Source: Chitinophaga terrae (ex Kim and Jung 2007) (lineage in GTDB: Bacteria > Bacteroidota > Bacteroidia > Chitinophagales > Chitinophagaceae). From it: a stretch of DNA of 64,000 bases. The stretch lies in NCBI RefSeq assembly GCF_900107795.1, contig NZ_FNRL01000012.1, positions 124,001-188,000 on the forward strand, read 5' to 3'. Positions 1-7,277 of the stretch are shown in pieces. The notes beneath the pieces were generated by a model that had not been told where the DNA came from, did no database searches, and was given only the letters and a program-made list of their open reading frames with translations. Positions within the stretch are counted from its first letter, which is position 1, and each line of letters begins with the position of its first letter. The position numbers and the translations under genes are program-made.

Positions 1-2163
1 CTGCGCCAGGAGGTTATCGCCAATATACATGGCAAACAGTTCTGCACTCCATCCATGTTTAAACTGGAATTCATTGTACAGGGAGCCGCCCCAGGTATTC
101 ATGGAAGTATTCAGGTTTCCTTCATCCGGCAGCGTTGATTTGTAAGTCCTGTAAATATCCTGCATATAGAGCGTTGCCCTCCACCAGGCGGTAAGGTCAA
201 GCGAACTGTTTATAATAATCCCTGTACCGGTATTCCTGCCTATATTAGAGCTGCGGGAAATAAAAATATTTCCTTCCTGTTCTATAGTCTCCCTGATCTC
301 CCCTCTTGTAACATTGTATAAAAAGGTTGCGGAGAATATGCTTTTATACCTGTAAGACAATTCAAGGTTATTGGCATACTGTGGTTTCAGGAAAGGGTTA
401 CCGGCGCGATAGGAGAATTTATCACTAAAGAACAGGAAAGGATTCAGGTTATTATAAGCTGGCCGGTCGATCCGCCGGCCATAAGATAAAACCAGGGTAT
501 TATGTCCTGCAGAGTCCAACTTATAGGTAAGATAAGCAGTAGGAAACAGGTCTGTATATTTCCGGCGGAACGAGGAATCGGGATGCGTAGGATTTCCCAA
601 CTGGCGCCCTTTGGCAACAGTATTTTCTGCCCTTAAACCTGCCTGCATGCCCCATTTGGGGAACTCCTTACGGAAACTGATATACGCCGCATTAATATTT
701 TCCTGGTACCTGAACCTGTTGGTTTTATCATAATCCGGCAGCGCTATTCCGTTGCTGACATTAAAATATTCGGCAGCGTTATCGGTTCTCACGTAACTCG
801 CTTTTGCGCCAAAGTCGACCCTTGCTTTATTTTTCAGGGGATGTACATAATCCGCTTTTGCGCTGTATACGTCGAAGTTCCCGGGTAAGCGGCCCAACAA
901 GTTATCCTGGTTTTTGAAAACGTTTCCCGGCAGGTATACCGTATTCTGGAATTGCTGAAAGCCGTTGGAGCTGTACCTGATATAATCCAGGTCGGCTGTC
1001 AGCTCCCTGCCGGTGCTGTCGAAGCGTTGCTGAAGATTCAGGTTTATACCTCCGTTCTTCCATTTATACCTGCCATCAAGATACCCTGCAACTGCAGAAT
1101 CGGTTATTTCCGCCGCATCGTACAACCTGCTGTTGGTATATTTCTTTTCGCCATTTGGCCGGGTTAACCCGTTCACTACAATGCCCAAAGTGGTTTTTTC
1201 CGTAACCAGGTAGTCTAACCCTAACCGGAGATTAACGCCATCGCTGGTATTTTTATTGAAGATGTTCATCTGAACGCCTGAAGACAATGCGCCATCCGGT
1301 TTTTCATAGCGCCTGGATATATCTGTCCGTACATAATTGCGATCTCCGGAATATCCCAGGTTGCCGAAGAAGTTGATCTTATTATTACGGTAGTTGAAAT
1401 TCACTGCGTTGTTCGATTTCCAGTATACAGCCTGTGTGTAACCCAGGCTCAGGTTGCCATTGAAACCTTTGACAGTGCTTTTTTTCATGCGGATGTTGAT
1501 CACGCCTGCATTGCCTGAAGCCTCGTATTTAGCGGGTGGATTGGTCATTAATTCAATCTTCTCAAGAGTGCTGCCGGGCAGGGATTTGAGGTAATTGGCC
1601 AGGTCATTGCCGGCCAGGTAAGTAGAACGGCCATTGATCAGCACCAGCACCCCCTCTTTTCCATTTAAACTGATTGCACCATTGCCTGTTACCATTACGC
1701 CGGGCGATCTTGACAATACTTCCAGGGCGTTGGAAGCAGCGCCGGAGATCATTGCATCCACGTTTACCACGATCCTGTCTACCTGCTGTTCTATCAAAGG
1801 TTTCTTTGCTGTAACAGAAATGGTTCTAAGCTCCCTGGCGTCGGCAACTCTTAGTTGAAGATCCGGCAAGCTGGTATTGATGTGCTGTGTATCCAGCGTA
1901 AACGGCTTGCTTTGATAAGGTTCGTACCCCAGCATGTTAATAAGCAACTGCCAGTCGCCGGGCCGGGAAAAGGATATAGAGAATCGGCCATCCGGCCCGG
2001 AGACCGCTGTTTTTACGATAACAGTATCGCCAGCTTTTACCAATAAGATACTGGCGCCGGGAACAGGAGCTTTCTGCATATCTGTTATTCTTCCCCTTAT
2101 TTCCTGGGCCAGCACGGGAAACGTGGCGACAAGGCAGGTGATTAAAAGTATAAAACGTTTCAT
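1..2163 (-). CDS. Outer-membrane beta-barrel / TonB-dependent receptor-like protein (partial)
   Basis: The frame is open from an ATG at 2163 to the left edge, giving 721 codons with no stop, so the C-terminal end lies outside. The protein starts with a signal peptide (MKRFILLITCLVATFPVLAQ) and a carboxypeptidase-regulatory-like beta-sandwich of about 80 residues. A plug-like region follows (ending around LINGRSTYLAGNDL and NPPAKYEASGNAGVINIRM), then a long stretch of beta-barrel strands. This matches the outer-membrane beta-barrel family of Bacteroidetes related to TonB receptors but distinct from SusC. The substrate cannot be told from sequence. The gap to the M56 gene upstream is about 120 bp, so co-transcription is possible but unproven. 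Other TonB receptor subfamilies are the alternative. Confidence 0.85.
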   Translation of the reverse strand, partial: MKRFILLITCLVATFPVLAQEIRGRITDMQKAPVPGASILLVKAGDTVIVKTAVSGPDGRFSISFSRPGDWQLLINMLGYEPYQSKPFTLDTQHINTSLPDLQLRVADARELRTISVTAKKPLIEQQVDRIVVNVDAMISGAASNALEVLSRSPGVMVTGNGAISLNGKEGVLVLINGRSTYLAGNDLANYLKSLPGSTLEKIELMTNPPAKYEASGNAGVINIRMKKSTVKGFNGNLSLGYTQAVYWKSNNAVNFNYRNNKINFFGNLGYSGDRNYVRTDISRRYEKPDGALSSGVQMNIFNKNTSDGVNLRLGLDYLVTEKTTLGIVVNGLTRPNGEKKYTNSRLYDAAEITDSAVAGYLDGRYKWKNGGINLNLQQRFDSTGRELTADLDYIRYSSNGFQQFQNTVYLPGNVFKNQDNLLGRLPGNFDVYSAKADYVHPLKNKARVDFGAKASYVRTDNAAEYFNVSNGIALPDYDKTNRFRYQENINAAYISFRKEFPKWGMQAGLRAENTVAKGRQLGNPTHPDSSFRRKYTDLFPTAYLTYKLDSAGHNTLVLSYGRRIDRPAYNNLNPFLFFSDKFSYRAGNPFLKPQYANNLELSYRYKSIFSATFLYNVTRGEIRETIEQEGNIFISRSSNIGRNTGTGIIINSSLDLTAWWRATLYMQDIYRTYKSTLPDEGNLNTSMNTWGGSLYNEFQFKHGWSAELFAMYIGDNLLAQ

Positions 2164-2285
2164 CGTAATTAATTTTGGATCGCAGGGGCACGACATGGCC
2201 GTTCCTCATGATCGGATGAGAAAAAAGGGATCGTCGCTGTACCAGCGTGTTATTGTAAAAGGAAAATATTGTTTATCGTGTAAGC

Positions 2286-3764
2286 CTAATTGTTAGTGCT
2301 GCGCGGTTTAACCGGAGAAACAGGAGCTATGGCGTTTACAGGTTTGGTGGGAGGAACATCGCGCGATACATTCCGGCTGGTGTCGCCGCTTCGTTGCCGG
2401 ATCTCTTCTTCCCGTTGCAGGACTTCGCGTTCGCGTTTGGCATCTGCAGCCTGTCTGGCAAGACCTGTAGCATACCTGATGCTATCAAGCCGGTTGCGTT
2501 CCTGCTGCTGTTGTTCATGCACCTGTTGCAGTTTATCCCTCTCCTGCTGTTGCAGTTCACGCATCGCCTGTTCCTGTTGCCGGCGAAGCAGCATGGTATC
2601 ATTCCCACGGGTGTGCGCAGGAGTAACGCTGCCTTCCGTTATATGTTGTTGCCTGTTGTCTGGCTTGATGGCGGGAACCTGGTACCTGATGGGTTGAATA
2701 ACGCCTTTAATGGTATCGGCGGGGGGCCATATGCCGTGTTTCTGCGCCTGTGTTTTAGCAACAGGCGCCAATGCAATGGCTGCAAGAATGAATACACCCG
2801 TTGCCAGGAAAAGTTTTTCTTTGATATTTAAGTTCTTATTGTGATTATAAACCATCCTCTTAACCCTCTCCAGCAACTGGTGTTTGCTCTCTGCAAAAGC
2901 CAGGGCTGCCGGGTTATCGTTTACCCCTAACCGGTATTCCTGGAATGCTACCAATGCTTTGATATAGGTTGCTTTATTGTTGCTGCCATGCACTGCCAGG
3001 TCGTCGCAACAATGTTCCCTTTCTTCCCGCAACAAGGCAGAAAGCCAGTAGACAGCAGGATTAAAGAAGAAAAATATCTCAACAAAGCTTTGCAGCAGGT
3101 TGACGAAATAATCTTTACGGCGTATATGCGCCAACTCATGCAACAGGATAGCTTCCACCTGGTCTTCAGGCAATTCGGCCATTAGCCCTAACGGAAGCAT
3201 GATCACAGGTTTTAGCCACCCGGTAACTACAGGTACTTTAACCAACATGGATTCGAGCAACTTTACCGGGGCGCTGATCTGAAGTTTTCCGGCCAGCTCT
3301 TTTACTTTATTATTCCAGTGATCGCCCGGCGGATATACGCCATAACTCCGTATGCGCCTGATATATGCCAAACCTGCTATCATCTTGAGGAACTTGATCA
3401 TAAATATGATAAACCAGCACAACACAAGCAAGGGAGCATTGCTGTCGCAATATGCCGCAAACTGTTGCCGGAAGCTGGCAGCCACGGTTGCAGCCTGGCC
3501 GGTAACCAGCGGCGCAGCTGCTGCAGGCGCTGTTGTACCAGGGAACAACAGGTACATGGTTACGCCTGTTGTAGCAACAAAACAAAGAAGTATTAAGGCG
3601 ATGAGATTATAACGCAGTGCGGGAGCCGAACGCCTGGTAAGCAACAGAACGGCGCCAGCGGCCAGTGAGTATCCCAATCCCTGCCAAAGGGAATGAATGA
3701 AAGTCCAGCAAAGCGCCTTCAGCACTGACTCTCCCCATCCTGCATTTACTAATAGCATTTCCAT
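2286..3764 (-). CDS. M56 family (BlaR1-like) membrane metallopeptidase
   Basis: This 492-residue protein has several N-terminal membrane helices, a zinc-protease motif HELAH at residues 209-213 and a downstream acidic/His cluster (EREHCCDD, about 246-253), the arrangement seen in BlaR1/MecR1-type M56 peptidases. After the last membrane helix (about 325-345) comes a periplasmic tail very rich in Gln, Glu and Arg (about 395-470), predicted coiled coil. No penicillin-binding domain replaces it, so the sensed signal is unlikely to be a beta-lactam. It starts 9 bp after the stop of a BlaI-type repressor and is surely its operon partner. In the family, the activated protease leads to repressor cleavage. 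Confidence 0.9.
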   Translation of the reverse strand: MEMLLVNAGWGESVLKALCWTFIHSLWQGLGYSLAAGAVLLLTRRSAPALRYNLIALILLCFVATTGVTMYLLFPGTTAPAAAAPLVTGQAATVAASFRQQFAAYCDSNAPLLVLCWFIIFMIKFLKMIAGLAYIRRIRSYGVYPPGDHWNNKVKELAGKLQISAPVKLLESMLVKVPVVTGWLKPVIMLPLGLMAELPEDQVEAILLHELAHIRRKDYFVNLLQSFVEIFFFFNPAVYWLSALLREEREHCCDDLAVHGSNNKATYIKALVAFQEYRLGVNDNPAALAFAESKHQLLERVKRMVYNHNKNLNIKEKLFLATGVFILAAIALAPVAKTQAQKHGIWPPADTIKGVIQPIRYQVPAIKPDNRQQHITEGSVTPAHTRGNDTMLLRRQQEQAMRELQQQERDKLQQVHEQQQQERNRLDSIRYATGLARQAADAKREREVLQREEEIRQRSGDTSRNVSRDVPPTKPVNAIAPVSPVKPRSTNN

Positions 3765-3773
3765 AAGCCGGGT

Positions 3774-4172
3774 TTATTTGAATCCATCGAGTTTACCAAG
3801 CATGTCTTTCACCATTTCCAGTTCCTCCTTAGCAGTATTCTTATCTGCCAGCAATTGCAATATCAGCTTGCCCGCAGAGCCGTTAAAAGTAGTGTTGACG
3901 AAACAGTTGAGCAGGTAACTTTTAGTGGCCGTTTCATCCAGGCAGGCGGTGTATATATGCTTCATGCCCGATTCATCTTTTTCCAACATTCCTTTTTCGG
4001 CCATCAACTGCATAAGTTTTAACGTAGACGTATAAACGACCTGTTTCGCCTCGTTCAGTTTATCATTGATAAACCGGACAGTGGATGGACCATATTGCCA
4101 GAGCACCTGTAAGATCTCCAGCTCCCCGTTTGTGGGTCTTAATACCATGGAATCGTTTTCGTAGTGCTTCAT
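3774..4172 (-). CDS. BlaI/MecI/CopY family transcriptional repressor
   Basis: The protein is 132 residues with an N-terminal winged helix (about 10-75; EILQVLW, STVRFINDKL, YTSTLKLMQLMAEKGML) and a C-terminal dimerisation helix region, the usual size for the family. It lies directly upstream of the M56 peptidase gene. A -7 promoter box (4177-4184) ends only 4 bp before the ATG at 4172, so the message is either leaderless or starts at the in-frame ATG at 4148 (MVLRPTNGEL). Repeated GTAYGAAAC words in the promoter suggest autoregulation. Function is inferred from family and neighbourhood. Confidence 0.92.
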   Translation of the reverse strand: MKHYENDSMVLRPTNGELEILQVLWQYGPSTVRFINDKLNEAKQVVYTSTLKLMQLMAEKGMLEKDESGMKHIYTACLDETATKSYLLNCFVNTTFNGSAGKLILQLLADKNTAKEELEMVKDMLGKLDGFK

Positions 4173-4176
4173 AATT

Positions 4177-4184
4177 CAAAGGTA
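4177..4184 (-). promoter_or_regulatory. -7 promoter element of the blaI-type/M56 operon
   Basis: The plus strand reads CAAAGGTA, which is TACCTTTG on the minus strand, an exact match to the Bacteroidetes -7 consensus TAnnTTTG. It sits 4 bp upstream of the regulator ATG. Confidence 0.6.
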
Positions 4185-4204
4185 TGAAACTTTTCGTACG
4201 AAAC
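4182..4204. promoter_or_regulatory. Candidate operator for the BlaI-type repressor
   Basis: GTATGAAAC (4182-4190) and GTACGAAAC (4196-4204) are direct repeats 14 bp apart. The second lies within a perfect 12-bp palindrome TTTCGTACGAAA (4192-4203). The first overlaps the -7 box, so binding would block the promoter. Assignment to this repressor is inferred from position. Confidence 0.5.
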
Positions 4205-4269
4205 AAGTATTAGGATATAAAAAATTTTAAATGTTACAAATCAAATAGTTACAAAATGGGTAAGTAAAC

Positions 4270-4848
4270 TCAGGCATATTGATACCGGGTAATTAGTACT
4301 CCACCGGCTGTGGTTAACGACGTTTGCAGTTTCAGCCTGGCGTAGCGGCGATCGCCAGTAAAGAACCGGCGGCCCTCTCCTAACACTACCGGATGTATCA
4401 TGAGTACAAATTCATCTACCAGGTTGTATTCTTTCAGCGCTTGTACCAATTCACCGCTGCCAAAGATGATCAGTGTTTTATCGTGTTCCTTCTTCAACTG
4501 TGCGACGGTATCCGTCGCCTCGCCTTCCAGCAGTACCGAATTACTCCAGGGCAGGTGAGCGGAAGACCTGGACACCACGAACTTGGTCACCTTGTTCAGT
4601 GCGTCGGTCATCGGGTTAGGTGGCTGATTTGGCCAAAAACCATACAGATCTTCATAGGTAATGCGGCCTGTCAGCAGCGACCATGGCCCTCCCATAGCCT
4701 CGCCAATTACCTGTTGCATTTCCGGTGCGTTACCTGCCGATGCCCATCCTCCGTGAGCAAATCCATCCCGCGTATCTTCATCCGGCCTTGCAGGCCCCTG
4801 GTATACGCCATCCAGGCTCAAATGTTCAATGGCAATTATCTTACTCAT
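4270..4848 (-). CDS. RibD C-terminal / dihydrofolate reductase-like protein
   Basis: A 192-residue single-domain protein with the fold of the RibD C-terminal domain: SLDGVYQGP near the N terminus, a central TGRITYEDLYGFWP segment, a GSGELVQAL nucleotide-binding turn (about 129-137) and HPVVLGEGRRFF. Such stand-alone proteins bind NADPH, but few have a known substrate, and they are not the housekeeping DHFR. An SRPBCC gene lies 81 bp upstream on the same strand and the two may be co-transcribed. No signal peptide or membrane segment is seen. Confidence 0.88.
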   Translation of the reverse strand: MSKIIAIEHLSLDGVYQGPARPDEDTRDGFAHGGWASAGNAPEMQQVIGEAMGGPWSLLTGRITYEDLYGFWPNQPPNPMTDALNKVTKFVVSRSSAHLPWSNSVLLEGEATDTVAQLKKEHDKTLIIFGSGELVQALKEYNLVDEFVLMIHPVVLGEGRRFFTGDRRYARLKLQTSLTTAGGVLITRYQYA

Positions 4849-4929
4849 AAAAAATTTGTTGGTTTCTTAAAAGTAAAACGCCGCTGGTAAAAATAATGGG
4901 GCAATTAAGACAATCAAGGGGTGTAACTG

Positions 4930-5337
4930 CTACACTTCCTCCGCAATCCGTTTTACTTCGCTCAGCGCCTCTTCCCATCCAGTTACTGCATCATCATAGG
5001 CGGCATCATCCAATGGCTGGGCCATGTCTTCGCGGCCAGTCAGCACCGTCTGCGTTCCATCTTCCTCAAAGGTATAAGTGACCTCCGAAATCGCCTCAGC
5101 TGTTGCCTCATCGAACAAACTATGCCTGATGATGCGCATAGGTTGAAATTCCAGCAACTTCCCGTTCGTTACAACTGTGCCGTCGGGCCGCCTGAAACCA
5201 AATGAACTGCCAACCTTCCAATCAGTTTCATAATAACCGCCTAACTGTTTGGTGATCTCCGGGTCGGTGAATACCTTCCACACCTGCTGGATAGGCGCAT
5301 TTATTTCAATCCTTTTCTGGATATACTGGTTTTCCAT
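4930..5337 (-). CDS. SRPBCC (AHSA1/START-like) domain protein
   Basis: With the ATG at 5337 (MENQYIQKRIEINAP) the protein is 135 residues, the size of a single AHSA1 domain. Typical marks are the opening strand ending APIQQVWKVFTDPE and the segment EVTYTFEEDGTQTVL. An in-frame ATG at 5361 would add eight residues not conserved in the family, so the inner start is preferred. It binds an unknown hydrophobic ligand or acts as a co-chaperone; nothing here decides which. It precedes the RibD-C-like gene on the same strand. Confidence 0.85.
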   Translation of the reverse strand: MENQYIQKRIEINAPIQQVWKVFTDPEITKQLGGYYETDWKVGSSFGFRRPDGTVVTNGKLLEFQPMRIIRHSLFDEATAEAISEVTYTFEEDGTQTVLTGREDMAQPLDDAAYDDAVTGWEEALSEVKRIAEEV

Positions 5338-5471
5338 CTGGGAGCGTATTATGGTTATCAATTACTGTAAGTTAACAAAAAATGGGCAGCGGAAAGACGG
5401 CGGCTCAGCCTGTAAAAAAGCAAATTCGTGAAATTTTTATTAGTATATAAACGTTTACTTACTATTTTTAC

Positions 5472-5479
5472 TACCTTTG
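5472..5479 (+). promoter_or_regulatory. -7 promoter element of the TetR/TetX-like operon
   Basis: TACCTTTG matches TAnnTTTG exactly and lies 24 bp before the ATG at 5504. A TTG codon inside it (5477-5479) is in frame with the regulator but cannot be its start if this is the promoter. Confidence 0.65.
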
Positions 5480-5503
5480 CCTCATAGTTTAGAAAACAAG
5501 GTT

Positions 5504-6100
5504 ATGAGACCAAAAAATTTAGAAAAGGAAAAGGCCATACGCGCGGTTGCATTGCAGATCATTGCCGAAGAAGGACTGGAAAACCTCTCGATGCAGAAAC
5601 TGGCCGCAGCAGCCAACATTTCTCCCCGTACTATCTACATAAAATACAGAGACAAAGAAGACCTGCTGATCAAACTCTTTATTGAAGAGGTGCTCGTTAA
5701 CTTCGAAAAAGCGGCTATGGCGGGATTTGATGATAAAATGGATTTTGCCACGGGCATCAAAACCCTCTGGTCAAACGTCTTCACGTACATGACAAAGCAT
5801 CGCCATGAATTTTCGTTGCTGCGTTATGGTCAGTCTTCTCCCCTCCTCAACAAAGCTTATGCAGAACGGGGCATCAAAGAGGGCGACTACTTCAAACCAT
5901 TCCTGGCATTTTTAAAAGCACATATAACGAAAGGGCATATACGCAATTACCCGCCGGATATTTACAGGGCGCTTCTTTTTGCGCCGCTATTCAACCTGCT
6001 GAACGAGTACTTCGATTACCTGGAAAGGCCCAAACAGATCATTACTAAAAAAGTAGTGGATGAATGCTGTGAAATGGTTATCAAAGGCATCTTAAAATAA
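5504..6100 (+). CDS. TetR/AcrR family transcriptional regulator
   Basis: The 198-residue protein begins MRPKNLEKEKAIRAVALQII and has a TetR helix-turn-helix at about residues 25-47 (LSMQKLAAAANISPRTIYI). The remaining helices form the ligand-binding and dimerisation domain. The start is set by the promoter box at 5472-5479. The gene ends 7 bp before a TetX-like monooxygenase gene on the same strand, so the pair is almost certainly one transcript, with the regulator probably controlling itself and the enzyme. The inducer is unknown. Confidence 0.9.
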   Translation: MRPKNLEKEKAIRAVALQIIAEEGLENLSMQKLAAAANISPRTIYIKYRDKEDLLIKLFIEEVLVNFEKAAMAGFDDKMDFATGIKTLWSNVFTYMTKHRHEFSLLRYGQSSPLLNKAYAERGIKEGDYFKPFLAFLKAHITKGHIRNYPPDIYRALLFAPLFNLLNEYFDYLERPKQIITKKVVDECCEMVIKGILK

Positions 6101-6107
6101 ATGACAA

Positions 6108-7250
6108 ATGAATATTTTAAACAATAAGAAGATCGCCATTATAGGCGGAGGACCAGGAGGTTTAACGCTGGCCCGGTTGCTGCAAAACGCAGGAGCAAAT
6201 GTTGCCATCTGGGAACGCGACGAACATGAAAATGCCAGGCCTAAAGGTGCAACGCTCGACCTGCATGAAGAGTCAGGACTCAAAGCCCTGGAAATGGCCG
6301 GCCTGATAAATGAATTCTGGAGAGATCACCGGCCCGGCGCCGACAGAATGCGGCTGGTCGACATCCATGCGCAAATCAAATTCGATGATCATACCAATGA
6401 AGGCGAAGACCGGTTACGCCCGGAAATCGACCGGGGACCGCTGCTGAAGTTATTATTAACATCGTTAAAGGAAGGCTCTGTTCACTGGAACAAGCAATTT
6501 GTTTCACTCGCCCCACAAGATAAGGGCTGGACTATTACGTTCAAAGACGGCAGTACAACATATGCCGACCTGGTTATCGGCGCCGACGGGGCCAACTCCA
6601 GGGTCCGCCCCTATTTAACCCCTATAAAGCCATTCTATTCAGGCTTCACTATGGTGGAAGGAACGGTGAAAGATGCAGCGCAACAGATTCCCCGGATCAG
6701 CGCCTTGCTGAAAAACGGGAAGATATTTGCATTGGGGAACAGCCAAAGCCTGATCGTAAGTTCCAAAGGAGATGGCAGCCTGGTGTTTTACACCGGCGGC
6801 CGTAAAACAGAGAACTGGTACAAGGAAAGCGGTATAGATTTCGGCGATCAACAACAGGTACTGGCCTGGTTTAAAGAAGAATATGCAGCATGGGACCCTA
6901 TCTGGCAATCGCTTTTCGAAAAAGCAACCCTTCCTTTTGTTCCACGCCCGCAATACTGTATGCCGTTTGATCAATATTGGAAGGCCTCTTCCAACCTCAC
7001 GCTTTTGGGAGACGCCGCTCATTTGATGCCCCCTTACGCCGGCGAAGGCGTTAATATGGCAATGCAGGATGCCGCAGAACTGTATGAATGGCTGACCAAA
7101 GAAGGCATAGCAGACCTGGAAACCGCTATCAGTGGCTATGAAAATCAAATGAGAGCCCGGGCATCTGCAGCCGCGCAAATGTCGATGGATTCAACGATAG
7201 CCCTGCATTCACAGGAGGCAATAGAGTGGATGCTCGGTATATTCCGGTAG
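6108..7250 (+). CDS. FAD-dependent monooxygenase, TetX-like
   Basis: This 380-residue protein has the class A flavoprotein hydroxylase layout: an FAD dinucleotide motif (AIIGGGPGGLTLARLL, about 9-24), ERDEHENARPKGATLDLH (about 36-53), a DG motif (VIGADGANSRVR, about 154-165) and GDAAHLMPPYAGEGVN at about 299-314. Length, the ATLDLH segment and the GDAAHLMPP block recall Tet(X), which hydroxylates and inactivates tetracyclines with NADPH and oxygen. Related proteins also oxidise other aromatic substrates, so resistance is possible but not shown. No membrane segment is seen. It is co-transcribed with the TetR-type regulator immediately upstream. Confidence 0.87.
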   Translation: MNILNNKKIAIIGGGPGGLTLARLLQNAGANVAIWERDEHENARPKGATLDLHEESGLKALEMAGLINEFWRDHRPGADRMRLVDIHAQIKFDDHTNEGEDRLRPEIDRGPLLKLLLTSLKEGSVHWNKQFVSLAPQDKGWTITFKDGSTTYADLVIGADGANSRVRPYLTPIKPFYSGFTMVEGTVKDAAQQIPRISALLKNGKIFALGNSQSLIVSSKGDGSLVFYTGGRKTENWYKESGIDFGDQQQVLAWFKEEYAAWDPIWQSLFEKATLPFVPRPQYCMPFDQYWKASSNLTLLGDAAHLMPPYAGEGVNMAMQDAAELYEWLTKEGIADLETAISGYENQMRARASAAAQMSMDSTIALHSQEAIEWMLGIFR

Positions 7251-7277
7251 GTTTATACCCCGTTCTTTGTTACGCGG

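Noticed and set aside
2470-2590. Repetitive CAG/CTG-like stretch considered as a tandem repeat
   Set aside because: It is in frame and encodes the Gln-rich tail of the M56 protein; the repeats are not exact units.
5477-5503. TTG start extending the TetR regulator by nine residues
   Set aside because: The TTG lies inside an exact promoter box; the ATG at 5504 gives a normal family N terminus.
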